Below are positions 1 to 9,170 of a stretch of DNA of 64,000 nt, in pieces. A program made the position numbers and the translations under genes. Origin of the DNA: Comamonas piscis (lineage in GTDB: Bacteria > Pseudomonadota > Gammaproteobacteria > Burkholderiales > Burkholderiaceae_C); contig NZ_CP058554.1 of assembly GCF_014109725.1 (NCBI RefSeq), positions 2,666,001-2,730,000 on the forward strand. Reading direction: 5' to 3'. Positions within the stretch are counted from its first letter, which is position 1; every line of letters starts with the position of its first letter. The notes beneath the pieces were generated by a model that saw nothing but the letters and a program-made list of their open reading frames with translations, had not been told where the DNA came from and ran no database searches.

Positions 1-487
1 CCATGCGCTCGCCGGCAATCACCGCATCGGCGGCAGCCACGGCGCTGTGGGCCGAGCGCAGGATGGACTGCCAACTGTCCGGCCCCAGCGGGCAAGACAG
101 ATCGCCCAGGTAGTAGCCGGTTTGCGGCACCAGCGCGGACGACGGGCAGGGCGCGCGGCGCTGGCCGGCGGGCACGCCCGCGTAGGGCGAGAGGTTGGCC
201 ATCACCTCGGGGCCGGCATTGGCGCCGCCGTCCAGCATCGCTTGCCAGCGCGGCCAGGCGGTTTGCAGGTAGTCCAGGTAGTGCGGGGCGTGTACAGCCT
301 CCAGCGGCGCGCGGCCAAAATCAGGCGGCTCGCTGACGGCCAGGCCCGCCTGCTGCAAGGCATCGGCCAAGGTCTCTGCGCGGCTGGGCAGATCGGGCGC
401 GGGCACCAGCTTGCCCAGGCGCATGAACTGGCTGGGGTGGTGCAGCGCTTGATCGGGGCTGTAGAAGGCTTGCATGGCGGAGCTCAT
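1..487 (-). CDS. HDAC-family (acetylpolyamine amidohydrolase-like) protein, partial
   Basis: The gene starts at 487 and runs off the left edge, so only about 162 N-terminal residues are visible. They begin MSSAMQAFYSPDQALHHPSQ and continue with a motif reading PSRAETLADAL and then HAPHYLDYL. This is the usual N-terminus of histone-deacetylase-superfamily acetylpolyamine amidohydrolases, which remove acetyl groups from acetylated polyamines or related amides with a Zn2+ centre. The catalytic metal ligands lie further on and cannot be checked. The start codon overlaps the stop of the upstream aminotransferase (ATGA), so the two are translationally coupled. Pairing with a class III aminotransferase suggests deacetylation of an amine followed by its transamination; that is inference. 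Confidence 0.8.
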   Translation of the reverse strand, partial: MSSAMQAFYSPDQALHHPSQFMRLGKLVPAPDLPSRAETLADALQQAGLAVSEPPDFGRAPLEAVHAPHYLDYLQTAWPRWQAMLDGGANAGPEVMANLSPYAGVPAGQRRAPCPSSALVPQTGYYLGDLSCPLGPDSWQSILRSAHSAVAAADAVIAGERM

Positions 488-1872
488 GGCAGGGTGGCCT
501 GCAGCTTGTCCAGCGACCGGTCCAGGCGGGCAAACATCTCGGCCATCTCAGCCTCGGTGATGATCAGCGGCGGGCACAACGCCACGGCATCGCCCATGGC
601 GCGCACAATCAGGCCTTCTTCCTGGGCGTACTGGGCCAGGCGGTAGCCCAGCTTCAGGGCCGGGTCAAAGGGTTGGCGCGTGGCCTTGTCGGCGACCAGC
701 TCAATGGCGCCGATCAGGCCCACGCCCCGGGCCTCGCCCACATAGGCGCGGTCCAGATAGCCGCGCAGGCGGCTTTGGAAGATGGGGCTCAGCTGGTTGA
801 CATGGGCCAGGATCTGCTCGTCCTCATAGACCTTGAGCGTCTCCAGCGCCACCGCCGCCGCCACCGGGTGGCCGGAATAGGTGTAGCCATGGCCAAAGGT
901 GCCGATCTTGCCGCTGTTGGCGGCCATGGCTTCGTAGATCTTGGGCGCAACCATGACGGCCGAGATCGGCACATAGCCCGAGGACAGCGCCTTGGCACAG
1001 GTGAGGATGTCCGGCTGGATGCCGAAGGTGTGCGAGCCAAACATCTGGCCGGTGCGGCCAAAGCCGCAGATGACCTCATCGGCCACCATCAGCACCTCGT
1101 ACTTGCGCAGCACGGCCTGGATTTTTTCAAAATAGGTCTCGGGCGGCACGATGACGCCGCCAGCGCCCATCACCGGCTCAGCAATGAAGGCGGCCACGGT
1201 CTCAGGCCCTTCTTGCAGAATGCGCTGCTCCAGCGCATCGGCCAGGCGGGTGGCAAAGTCGGCCTCGCTCTCGCCCGGGTTGGCATAGCGGTAGTGGTGG
1301 GGGCATTCCACATGGCCGATGCGCGCAATCGGCAGGTCAAAATCCTGGTGGTTGGCGGGCAGGCCGGTCAGGCTGGCGGCCGCTACCGTTACGCCGTGGT
1401 AGCCGCGCTGGCGCGAGAGGATCTTTTTCTTGGCGGGCTTGCCAATGGCGTTGTGGTAGTACCAGATGATCTTGATGGCCGTGTCATTGGCCTCCGAGCC
1501 CGAGTTGGCAAAGAAGACCTTGGCCATCGGCGCTGGTGCCAGCTGGATCAGCTTGTCGGCCAACTGCGCCACGGCCGGGTTGGATCGGTGGTTGAAGGTG
1601 TGGTAATACGGCAGCGTCTTGAGCGCATCAATGCCGGCCTGCACCAGGCGCGGGTGGCTAAAGCCAAGGGAGCTGCACCACAGCGCCGACATGCCCTCGA
1701 TGTACTTGCGGCCTTGCTCGTCAATCACATGGATGCCATCGCCACGCGTGATCATCAACGGGCCCACGTCCTCGTGCGTAGCCAAGTTGGTGTAGGGGTG
1801 CAGGTGGGCGCCAATGTCCTGTGCGTCCAGCGCGCTGCGTTTTGGGGTGTTGTCTGCTGCGTTCATGTCCAA
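484..1872 (-). CDS. class III (omega) aminotransferase, PLP-dependent
   Basis: This 462-aa protein belongs to fold-type I, subgroup III aminotransferases, cytosolic enzymes that move an amino group from an omega-amino acid or a diamine such as putrescine to pyruvate or 2-oxoglutarate. Visible landmarks are the SGSEANDTA cofactor loop (about 124-132), the YHG motif (158-160), the ADEVICGFGRTG segment (264-275) with the Asp that contacts the pyridine nitrogen, and the Schiff-base lysine K294 in CAKALSSGY. Length is normal for the SpuC/polyamine:pyruvate transaminase type, but substrate cannot be read from sequence. It lies 51 bp downstream of the hydroxyacid dehydrogenase and overlaps the deacetylase start by 4 bp. 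Confidence 0.9.
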   Translation of the reverse strand: MDMNAADNTPKRSALDAQDIGAHLHPYTNLATHEDVGPLMITRGDGIHVIDEQGRKYIEGMSALWCSSLGFSHPRLVQAGIDALKTLPYYHTFNHRSNPAVAQLADKLIQLAPAPMAKVFFANSGSEANDTAIKIIWYYHNAIGKPAKKKILSRQRGYHGVTVAAASLTGLPANHQDFDLPIARIGHVECPHHYRYANPGESEADFATRLADALEQRILQEGPETVAAFIAEPVMGAGGVIVPPETYFEKIQAVLRKYEVLMVADEVICGFGRTGQMFGSHTFGIQPDILTCAKALSSGYVPISAVMVAPKIYEAMAANSGKIGTFGHGYTYSGHPVAAAVALETLKVYEDEQILAHVNQLSPIFQSRLRGYLDRAYVGEARGVGLIGAIELVADKATRQPFDPALKLGYRLAQYAQEEGLIVRAMGDAVALCPPLIITEAEMAEMFARLDRSLDKLQATLP

Positions 1873-1923
1873 ATCTCCTGGGGGGCTGGGTGCTGCTTGC
1901 GATTGATCGGGATTGCGGGGGCG

Positions 1924-2934
1924 TCAGTAACCGCGTCCCAGGTCTACGGCCACCTCGGCGGCCTGGCCTGCACGGATGCGGCTGAAGTTATGGGCGGTCT
2001 GCCGGGCGATGACGCGCGGGTCGGTGCGGGTGGCGATGTGCGGGGTCACCAGAATGCGCTCGTCCTGCCAGAAGGGGTGCTCCGCCGGCAGCGGCTCAGC
2101 GCTGAAGGTGTCCAAGGTGGCTGCTCCAATCTGGCCCTCGGCCAGCGCGGTCAGCAAATCGGCCTCGACCAGGTGCGCGCCCCGGCCTACATTGATCAGG
2201 TGCGCGCCACGCGGCAGCTGGCGCATCAAGGCCAGGTCGAGAAAGCCCTGGGTCTCATCGGTCAGCGGCAGCAGGCACACCAAGGTGTCGCAACCACTCA
2301 AGAACTCTGCCTTCTGTGCTTGGCCGTGGAAGGTCTGTAAGCCTTCCAAGCCAGCGGGCAAGTCCTGCTTGGCTGATCGGCTCCAGCCGCGTACCTGGTA
2401 GCCCATGGCCAACAGCGCTTTGGCACAGCCTTGGCCCAGGGTGCCCAGGCCAGCGATGCCCACGCGGTGGCGGCTGGGCGCAACGATGGACTCCTCGCGC
2501 CACTGGCGCTGCGCCGCATGCGCCACATAGCGGTCCATATGCCGCTGGCGGTGGATCACCGCCCAGCTGACAAACGCTGTCATGCCGTAGCCCATGGTGC
2601 TGTCCACAATGCGGCACACGGGGGTGCTGGCAGGCAGGGCCTGGGTGTCGATATGGTCGATGCCGGCAGCAATCGATTGCACCAGCTGCAGGCCAGCGCC
2701 TTGGGTCAACTGCGAGAGTTGGGCTGCGGGTGGGTGCCAGCACACTGCCACTTCGATGTCGTCGTGCTGGCCGGCATCGAGCAGCGCCTGCAGCTCGGCA
2801 CCCAGCAGCAGCCGGCTGCCGGGGAACTGGGCCTGGTAGGCGGGCAGCAAAAAGTCCATCGCAATGCTCTTGCTCAAAAACGCAATGCTGCGGGGCGCGG
2901 CGGCCTGGGCATCGGAGCTGGGCATGGCGGTCAT
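1924..2934 (-). CDS. 2-hydroxyacid dehydrogenase, GhrA-like (glyoxylate/hydroxypyruvate reductase)
   Basis: This 336-aa D-isomer-specific 2-hydroxyacid dehydrogenase reduces 2-oxoacids such as glyoxylate or hydroxypyruvate with NAD(P)H. The Rossmann glycine motif GLGTLGQGCAKAL is present, and the catalytic region contains NVGRGAHL followed by a DTFSAEPLP loop and a TPHIA segment with the catalytic His. Sequence style and length fit the short GhrA subgroup. The ATG overlaps the stop of the ABC ATPase (ATGA), so it is the fifth gene of the importer operon. In this context it may reduce a 2-oxoacid released by the aldolase or aminotransferase, which is inference. Confidence 0.88.
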   Translation of the reverse strand: MTAMPSSDAQAAAPRSIAFLSKSIAMDFLLPAYQAQFPGSRLLLGAELQALLDAGQHDDIEVAVCWHPPAAQLSQLTQGAGLQLVQSIAAGIDHIDTQALPASTPVCRIVDSTMGYGMTAFVSWAVIHRQRHMDRYVAHAAQRQWREESIVAPSRHRVGIAGLGTLGQGCAKALLAMGYQVRGWSRSAKQDLPAGLEGLQTFHGQAQKAEFLSGCDTLVCLLPLTDETQGFLDLALMRQLPRGAHLINVGRGAHLVEADLLTALAEGQIGAATLDTFSAEPLPAEHPFWQDERILVTPHIATRTDPRVIARQTAHNFSRIRAGQAAEVAVDLGRGY

Positions 2935-4637
2935 GCGCGGCTCCGCGCTGGTGCGTTATCCGCTTCAGTCTCGTCGCGGCGGTGCTCCAGCGAGGGGATG
3001 GCGTCAATCAAGGTTTGCGTATAGGCGTGCTGCGGGTTGCCCAGTACCTGGGCGGTGGGGCCGTATTCCACAATCCGGCCCCGCTGCATGACGGCCAGGT
3101 GGTCGCACATCTGGCCGGCCACGCGCAGGTCATGGGTGATGAAGACCATGCTGAGCTGAAAGCGCTCGCGTACCTCGGCAAACAGCTTGAGCACCTGGGC
3201 CTGCACGGACACATCGAGGGCAGACACGGGTTCGTCGGCCACCAGCAGCGAAGGCTCCATCGCCAGCGCGCGGGCAATGCCAATGCGCTGGCGCTGGCCG
3301 CCAGAGAACTCATGCGGGTAGCGCTCGGCCGCCTCTGGGCCCAGGCCCACCAGCTCCAGCAGCTCCATCGTGCGGCGCATGGCCTCGGCCTTGGGGACAC
3401 CCTGGGCAATGGGGCCGCTGGCAATGGCCGAGCCAATTTTGTGGCGCGGGTTGAGCGATGCATAGGGGTCTTGGAAGACCATCTGGATCTTGCCCTTGGC
3501 CTGCCGGCGCAGCGCGGCGCCGGAGCTCAGACGCTGGCCGTTGAACAGGATCTCGCCGCTGTCAAACGGTGCCAGGCCCACAATGCAGCGGCCGAGCGAC
3601 GACTTGCCCGAGCCAGACTCTCCAACGACGCCTAGTGTCTGGGCGCGGCCCAGGTCAAAGCTGATGCGCTCGGCGGCCACCACCTCACGCGCGGGCCGCA
3701 AAAATCCGCCGCCAGTGCGGTAGACCTTGCACAGGTCTTTGACCTGCAGCACCGGCTGCGCGGTGCTGGCCTGGGTCTCGCGCACATTGCCATGCGGAAT
3801 GGCGGCCAGCAGCTTCTTGGTATAGGCGTGCTGGGGGTTGCGCAGCACCTGGCCGGCCGGGCCGGCTTCCACCACCACACCGGTTTGCATCACCACCACA
3901 TGGTCGGCAATCTCGGCCACCACGCCAAAGTCGTGGGTGATAAACAGCATGGCCATGCCGCGCTTTTTCTGCAGCGCGCGCATCAGTTGCAGGATCTGTG
4001 CCTGCGTGGTCACATCCAGCGCGGTGGTGGGCTCGTCGGCGATCAGCAGGCTGGGCTCCAGCAGCATCGCGATGGCGATCATCACGCGCTGGCGCTGGCC
4101 GCCCGAGAGGCGGAACGGGTAGGCGTCAACCATGCGCTCGGGCTCGGGCAGGCCCACATCGGTCAGCGCGGCGATGATGCGGCGGCGCTTGTCGGCAGCG
4201 GGCAGCTGCAAGTGGGCATCCAGTGCCTCGGCCATCTGGTCGCCAATGCGCATCACCGGGTTCAGCGCCGTCATCGGCTCCTGGAAGACCATGGCCATGC
4301 GGCTGCCACGCAGCTCGCGCAGCTGGTCTTCGCTCAGGCTCAGCAGGTCTTTCCCGTCAAACAGGATCTCGCCAGCGAGCGGCTCCACCTTGGGGCGGGG
4401 CAGCAGGCCCATGATGGCGTTGGCGATCATCGACTTGCCCGAGCCCGATTCGCCAACCACGCAGAGGGTTTGGCCGGGGAGGATCTGCAGGTTGGCCTGG
4501 GTGACCGCCAAGGCGCGGTCGGCGCCTAGGGGCAGGCGGATGTCCAGACCGCGCACGGTCAGCACTGGCTCGGGGGCGGCGGGTGCGGCGGGGGTTTGGG
4601 CAAGCATATGCAGGGCTTCGTGTGAATAGGCGTTCAT
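2931..4637 (-). CDS. ABC transporter ATP-binding protein, double ATPase (DppD-DppF/GsiA type)
   Basis: This 568-aa protein has two complete ABC ATPase modules in one chain, each with a Walker A (GESGSGKSM near residue 60 and GESGSGKSS near 345), an LSGGQRQR/FSGGQRQR signature and a Walker B ending in DEP. Such fusions replace separate DppD and DppF proteins and energise peptide/nickel-type importers at the inner face of the membrane. The start at 4637 was chosen because it forms an ATGA overlap with the upstream permease stop; a longer frame to 4751 only reads through that permease. A conserved C-terminal oligopeptide-transporter extension (GNPQHAYTQTLIDAIP) is present. Confidence 0.92.
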   Translation of the reverse strand: MNAYSHEALHMLAQTPAAPAAPEPVLTVRGLDIRLPLGADRALAVTQANLQILPGQTLCVVGESGSGKSMIANAIMGLLPRPKVEPLAGEILFDGKDLLSLSEDQLRELRGSRMAMVFQEPMTALNPVMRIGDQMAEALDAHLQLPAADKRRRIIAALTDVGLPEPERMVDAYPFRLSGGQRQRVMIAIAMLLEPSLLIADEPTTALDVTTQAQILQLMRALQKKRGMAMLFITHDFGVVAEIADHVVVMQTGVVVEAGPAGQVLRNPQHAYTKKLLAAIPHGNVRETQASTAQPVLQVKDLCKVYRTGGGFLRPAREVVAAERISFDLGRAQTLGVVGESGSGKSSLGRCIVGLAPFDSGEILFNGQRLSSGAALRRQAKGKIQMVFQDPYASLNPRHKIGSAIASGPIAQGVPKAEAMRRTMELLELVGLGPEAAERYPHEFSGGQRQRIGIARALAMEPSLLVADEPVSALDVSVQAQVLKLFAEVRERFQLSMVFITHDLRVAGQMCDHLAVMQRGRIVEYGPTAQVLGNPQHAYTQTLIDAIPSLEHRRDETEADNAPARSRA

Positions 4638-5533
4638 TTCGTCTTCCCGTCCTGGCGGGCATTGAGACCGTCGTTCAACCCTTCGCCGACCAGGTTGAAG
4701 GCCAGCACGGTCAGCAAGATGGCGACGCCGGGGAACACGGCCATCCACCACGCCTGGCGCAGCACGGTGCGGGCCGAGCCAATCATGTAGCCCCAGCTCA
4801 TCAGGTTGGGATCACCCAGGCCCATAAAGCTCAGGCTCGATTCGAGCAGGATGGCGGTGGCCACCATCAAGGAGGCCATCACCACGATGGACGAAGCGGC
4901 ATTGGGCAGGATCTGCGCCAGGATGATGCGCGGCGTGCTTTGGCCGGCCAGCTGGGCAGCGGCAACAAAGTCACGCTGGCGCAGGGTCAGGAACTCGCCG
5001 CGCACCAGGCGCGCTACTGGCGGCCAGGACACCAGCGCAATGGCAACGATGATGGAGTTGACCGAGGGCTCAAAAATGGCTACCAGCACCAGGGCCAGTG
5101 CAAAGCTGGGCACGGACTGGAACATTTCGGTAAAGCGCATCAGGGTGGCATCGACCCAGCCACCAAAGTAGCCCGAGATGGCGCCAATGCCCACGCCAAT
5201 CAGCAGCGACACCAGGGTGGAGATCACCGCGATCAGCAGCGAGATGCGGGCGCCCAGCACCAGGCCCGAGAGAATGTCGCGGCCCATGGTGTCGGTGCCC
5301 ATCGCAAAACCGGCGCGCTCCATCGGTGCCAAAAACGGCTGCTCCACCATGTCCCAGGGGTTGTGCGCAGCCAGCAGCGGGCCAAAGCAGACCACGAGCG
5401 CCACGACCAGCAAGATGGCCAGGCCCAGCAGGGCGCCACGGTTGCGGCAAAAACGGCTCCAAAAGGTCGAACGGTGCTTGTTCTTGGCGGAGGGCGTTGC
5501 GGCCGCCAGGGCCGGCTCAGAGAGTGCAGTCAT
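4634..5533 (-). CDS. ABC transporter permease, DppC type
   Basis: This 299-aa inner-membrane permease starts with a cytoplasmic tail, then the typical N-terminal TM segment and the linker ending in PFLAPMERAGFAMGTDTMGRD, the hallmark of DppC/OppC (the conserved GTDxxGRD). The EAA-type loop reads AAQLAGQSTPRIILAQILPNA. About six TM helices can be seen. It pairs with the DppB-type permease to form the translocation pore of a peptide/nickel-family importer. It is separated by 14 bp from the upstream permease and overlaps the ATPase start. Confidence 0.92.
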   Translation of the reverse strand: MTALSEPALAAATPSAKNKHRSTFWSRFCRNRGALLGLAILLVVALVVCFGPLLAAHNPWDMVEQPFLAPMERAGFAMGTDTMGRDILSGLVLGARISLLIAVISTLVSLLIGVGIGAISGYFGGWVDATLMRFTEMFQSVPSFALALVLVAIFEPSVNSIIVAIALVSWPPVARLVRGEFLTLRQRDFVAAAQLAGQSTPRIILAQILPNAASSIVVMASLMVATAILLESSLSFMGLGDPNLMSWGYMIGSARTVLRQAWWMAVFPGVAILLTVLAFNLVGEGLNDGLNARQDGKTK

Positions 5534-5547
5534 AGCGAGGCTCCGTT

Positions 5548-6522
5548 TCAGCCCAGCTCGATCCGGGGATCGACCAGGGTGTAGACAAAATCAGTGATCA
5601 GGTTGAACAGCACCGCCACGGCGGCTGCGACCAGGAAGCAGCCCAGCAGCAGGTTGTAGTCGCGCTGCAGCAGGGCATCAAACATCAGGCGGCCAATGCC
5701 GGGCCAGGCAAACACGGTCTCGGTCAGCACCGCGCCGCCAATCAGGCCGCCGGCCTGGATGCCCGCCAGGGTGACGATGGGCAGCAGGGCATTGCGTAGA
5801 ATGTGCTGGCGCTGGATGCGGCCCATGCGCACGCCCTTGGCGCGGGCGGTTTTGACAAAGTCCATCTGCGCGACTTCGAGCATTGAGGCCCGGGTCATGC
5901 GGGCATAGACCGCCATATAGAAGAGCGCCAGGGTGAGCGAGGGCAGCACCAGATGCTGGGCAATGTCCCAGGCACGGGCAAAGCCGGTGGCATCGCTGCC
6001 GACGGTGAAATAGCCAAAACCGGGCAGCCAGCTCAGCTGCACCGAGAACACCAGCACCGCCATCATCGCCAGCCAGTACAGCGGCGTGGCATAGAACACC
6101 AGCGCCACAAAGGTGATGGCGCTGTCCACCCATTTGCCGACATGGCGGCTGGCCGTTGCGCCCAAGGCCACGCCAAAGATCAGCGACATCACAAAGGCGC
6201 TGCCGGTGAGCAGCAGGGTAGCGGGCAGACGCTCTGCAATCAACTCCAGCACCGGGCGCTGCTGGCGATACGAGAAGCCCAGGTCCAGCTGCGTGATGTG
6301 GCCCAGGTAGTTGGCCAGCTGGGTGGTGACGGGTTTGTCCAGGCCAAACTGCTCGCGCAGCTGGGCGACAAACTGCGGGTCGGATGCCCCCGCTTCACCC
6401 GCTATCACCGCGACCGGGTCGCCGGGCGCTGCGCGGATCAGCATGAAATTGACGGTAGCTATGCACATGAGCACCAGCAGACCCTGGAGCACCCGGACGG
6501 ACATGTAGCGGAGGCGGTTCAT
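5548..6522 (-). CDS. ABC transporter permease, DppB type
   Basis: This 324-aa permease begins MNRLRYMSVRVLQGLLVLMC; an in-frame ATG 45 bp further upstream adds only an unconserved leader. The N-terminal TM followed by NFMLIRAAPGDPV and the later LGLDKP-like segment are classic for DppB/OppB, and the EAA loop reads KTARAKGVRMGRIQRQHILRNALLPIVT. Six TM helices are expected. It is the first of the two membrane subunits and lies 130 bp downstream of the solute-binding protein gene, a gap that holds two strong hairpins. Confidence 0.92.
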   Translation of the reverse strand: MNRLRYMSVRVLQGLLVLMCIATVNFMLIRAAPGDPVAVIAGEAGASDPQFVAQLREQFGLDKPVTTQLANYLGHITQLDLGFSYRQQRPVLELIAERLPATLLLTGSAFVMSLIFGVALGATASRHVGKWVDSAITFVALVFYATPLYWLAMMAVLVFSVQLSWLPGFGYFTVGSDATGFARAWDIAQHLVLPSLTLALFYMAVYARMTRASMLEVAQMDFVKTARAKGVRMGRIQRQHILRNALLPIVTLAGIQAGGLIGGAVLTETVFAWPGIGRLMFDALLQRDYNLLLGCFLVAAAVAVLFNLITDFVYTLVDPRIELG

Positions 6523-6561
6523 AGCGGGGAGACCTTGGAGCGAGACAAAAGCGCTGCCATC

Positions 6562-6638
6562 CCGCACGTGCCAGTGGGGGCTGGCAGCGTGCGGAACTCA
6601 GCAAAGAAGAAAACCATGCTGCGGCGCTGGGCCGCAGC
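6562..6638 (-). terminator. two intercistronic hairpins between solute-binding protein and permease genes
   Basis: Two dyads lie in the 130-bp gap. The first is GCTGCGGC/GCCGCAGC (6618-6638), an 8-bp stem with a 5-nt loop, followed on the minus strand by a T-rich run. The second is CCGCACG-TGCCAG paired with CTGGCA-CGTGCGG (6562-6594) with one bulge. Placed just after the solute-binding protein gene, they probably attenuate transcription or protect the mRNA 3' end so that the binding protein is made in excess over the membrane subunits. The role is inferred from position and structure only. Confidence 0.45.
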
Positions 6639-6652
6639 GAGTAGCGACCGCT

Positions 6653-8218
6653 TTAGCCTATCGAGGCACGGCTCAGGCTGTCGTTCAAACCCACGCCGGA
6701 GCTGATCGGGTTCTTGATCTTGGTCCGGTAGAGCGTGGGGAAATTAATCTCATGCAACCAGGCCACGGGCACCTCTTCGGTCAGGATCTTCTGCACCTCG
6801 GCATAGGCCTTGGCGCGGTCGGCATCGGTCAGCGCCTTGGCGCCGGCATCAAACAGCGCATCCACCTTGGGGTTGACATAGCCTTCGATGTTGTTGAACG
6901 GCGAGCCCTTGGCAATTGTGTGGCTGGTGTAGGTACGGGCGACGCCCAGGGCAGGATCGGGGTACTGGTAGACATAGATGATGGCCATGTCGAAATCCCA
7001 TTCGGCGGTGCGCTGGTTCCAGCCGGCCACATCGGTGCCGGTGGTCTCCACCTTGATGCCGGCCTGGATCAGGTTCTGGCGGATCATCTCGGCCAGGCGC
7101 TGCCAGGATTCGCCATAGGGCAGCGGCAGCAGTTTGACGGTTTCGCCCTTGTAGCCGGCTTCCTTCAGCAAGGCCTTGGCCTTGTTCAGATCACGCGGGT
7201 ACTTGGTGACATCGTCAGAGGCGAACTTCACATGCTGGTTGAAGGGGCCGGCCGCTGTCTTGGCAAAGCCCTGCCAGGCGACCTTGACCATGGCTTCGCG
7301 GTCCATCGCATACATGACGGCCTGGCGGAACTTGGGGTTGTCAAAGGGCGCCTTGCGGTTGTTGAGCACCAGCCAGGAGTGAGGCGAGTAGAACTCCCAG
7401 CCCTTGGTGGTGACGGCAGCTCCAGGCAGCTTGGCCAGGCGCGCCACATCAAAGAACTCGACCGCGCCGCCGGGCACCACATCGACCTTGCCCGATTCAA
7501 ACGCCGCAGCGCGCGAGGCCGCATCCGGGATGATGTGGAAGTAGAGGTTCTCCACCATGGGCTCGCCCTTGGTGTGATAAAGCTCATTGGCCACCAGCTG
7601 GATGTAGGAGCCGCGCACCCATTCCTTGTACTTGAAGGGTCCGGTGCCAATCGGCTTGGCATTGGCCGGGTTGGTGGCGAAGTCGGTGTTTTCGTAGATG
7701 TGCTTGGGGATCATCGGCATCGAGCCGGTGTCAAACAGGCTGATGAAAGGGCCAAACGGGTACTTGAGCTTGAACTCCACCGTGTTGGCATCGATGGCGC
7801 GCACGCTCTCCAGCGGCTCCAGCGATGCGCGCAGGCGCGCATGGGTCTTGCGCAAAAACTTGTCGACCGAGAACACCACGTCATCGGCAGAGAAGGGCTT
7901 GCCGTCATGCCACTTGACGCCGGACTTGAGCTTGAAGGTGTAGGTCAGGCCGTCATCGGAGCGGGTCCAGGCCGTAGCCAGCAGGCCATGGGGTTCCAGC
8001 TTCTCGTCGTAGCGCAGCAGGCCTTCGTAGATATAGCCGGAGACCAGCTGGGTAGGGCCGTTTTGCACAATGCCCAGCATCAGGCCCGAGGGCTCGGGCT
8101 GCACCATCACATTGATCGTTCCCTTGGTCTGCTGCGCCAAGGCCGCCATGGGCACGCCCGCAATGCTGAGGCCGGCTCCCGCCAGGCTGTAGGAGATGAG
8201 TTCACGCCGATTGATCAT
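6653..8218 (-). CDS. ABC transporter solute-binding protein, family 5 (DppA/NikA type)
   Basis: This 521-aa protein has an N-terminal export signal MINRRELISYSLAGAG...ALAQQ, whose RRELI resembles a twin-arginine motif, so Tat export is possible. The mature part is a cluster C periplasmic binding protein (SBP_bac_5): the region YTFKLKSGVKWHDGKPFSADDVVFS is diagnostic. Start at 8218 is supported by a nearby purine-rich GGAAG on the minus strand. It captures a substrate, probably peptide-like or an amine conjugate, for the DppBC-type permeases. Substrate is not predictable here. Confidence 0.92.
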   Translation of the reverse strand: MINRRELISYSLAGAGLSIAGVPMAALAQQTKGTINVMVQPEPSGLMLGIVQNGPTQLVSGYIYEGLLRYDEKLEPHGLLATAWTRSDDGLTYTFKLKSGVKWHDGKPFSADDVVFSVDKFLRKTHARLRASLEPLESVRAIDANTVEFKLKYPFGPFISLFDTGSMPMIPKHIYENTDFATNPANAKPIGTGPFKYKEWVRGSYIQLVANELYHTKGEPMVENLYFHIIPDAASRAAAFESGKVDVVPGGAVEFFDVARLAKLPGAAVTTKGWEFYSPHSWLVLNNRKAPFDNPKFRQAVMYAMDREAMVKVAWQGFAKTAAGPFNQHVKFASDDVTKYPRDLNKAKALLKEAGYKGETVKLLPLPYGESWQRLAEMIRQNLIQAGIKVETTGTDVAGWNQRTAEWDFDMAIIYVYQYPDPALGVARTYTSHTIAKGSPFNNIEGYVNPKVDALFDAGAKALTDADRAKAYAEVQKILTEEVPVAWLHEINFPTLYRTKIKNPISSGVGLNDSLSRASIG

Positions 8219-8338
8219 GGTTGCTTCCTGTCTTGGTATCGAGGGGTGCCTGGGCCGGGCGGGCTTGCGGCGGTGGGGCCGCAAAGGCGGCGGCATGCAA
8301 GGGTCGGGGGGTCTTCAGTTGCGGGTCAGTCGCGCTGG

Positions 8339-9151
8339 TCAGTCGCGGTAATGGCTGCGGCCCGGGGGCTGCAAAAAGCCCAGTAGGCCCTGCCATTCGC
8401 GTTCATGCGGATCGGCACGCTTGGGCTGGCCGGGCATCACATCGGTGTCGCCGCTTTCGTACTGACGGGCGGTCAGCTCGCAGACTTCGGGCGGCACGGG
8501 GTTGATGGCCTGGCCGCTCGATTGGATAGCCAGCTGCACGCGGCAGGCGCGGTCCAGGTTGAGCATGAGGATGAAGGCCTCGGCCACGCTGTTGCCCAGG
8601 GTGAGCAAGCCGTGGTTGCGCAGCACCATGGCCTTGGCCGTGCTGCCCAGGTCGGCGACCAGGCGTTCGCGCTCATGCAGATCCAGCGCAATGCCTTCAA
8701 AGGTGTGGTACGCCACGCGGTTGTAGAACTGCAGTGCCCATTGGTTGCTGGGCTGCAGGCCGCATTGCAGTGACGACACGGCCACGCCGGCTTCGGTGTG
8801 CGAATGCACCACGCAGGCCGCATCATGCCGGGCGGCATGTACGGCGCTGTGGATCACAAAGCCGGCCGGGTTCACCTGGTAGGGCGTGTCCTCAACGATG
8901 CAGCCTTCGGCATCGATCTTGACCAGCGAGCTGGCCGTGATGTCCTTGAACAAGGTGCCAAAGGGGTTGATGAGGAACTGGTCATTGCGGCCCGGCACCC
9001 GCGCCGAGATGTGCGTGTAGATGCTGTCGTCCATCCCGAAATGGGCCATCAGGCGGTAGGCGGCGGCCAGGTCTTCGCGAACCTGCTGTTCGCTCTCGGT
9101 GTGCGCATTCTTGTAGCCGGATTGGACTTCGGCATCAGCCATTGCAAGCAT
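8339..9151 (-). CDS. class II aldolase/adducin family protein
   Basis: This 270-aa protein is of the class II aldolase/adducin fold, zinc enzymes that cleave or epimerise sugar phosphates, or decarboxylate related acids. Metal ligands expected from the family are visible as HSHTEAG (two His) and a later RNHGLLTLG with the third His. The start at 9151 was preferred because GAGGAC lies at good spacing upstream; an ATG at 9142 is also possible. It is the first gene of the minus-strand operon and lies 120 bp before the solute-binding protein. Non-phosphorylated-substrate members with adducin-like sequences are common in catabolic importer operons, so it may act on the imported compound. Confidence 0.85.
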   Translation of the reverse strand: MLAMADAEVQSGYKNAHTESEQQVREDLAAAYRLMAHFGMDDSIYTHISARVPGRNDQFLINPFGTLFKDITASSLVKIDAEGCIVEDTPYQVNPAGFVIHSAVHAARHDAACVVHSHTEAGVAVSSLQCGLQPSNQWALQFYNRVAYHTFEGIALDLHERERLVADLGSTAKAMVLRNHGLLTLGNSVAEAFILMLNLDRACRVQLAIQSSGQAINPVPPEVCELTARQYESGDTDVMPGQPKRADPHEREWQGLLGFLQPPGRSHYRD

Positions 9152-9170
9152 TTTTGTCCTCGTTAATAGG

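Noticed and set aside
673..2340. Long plus-strand open frame opposite the aminotransferase and dehydrogenase genes
   Set aside because: It is the antisense shadow of two well-conserved minus-strand genes and shows the biased His/Gln/Ala-rich composition typical of such shadows in high-GC DNA. The same holds for long frames opposite the importer, glycan and hsdR genes.
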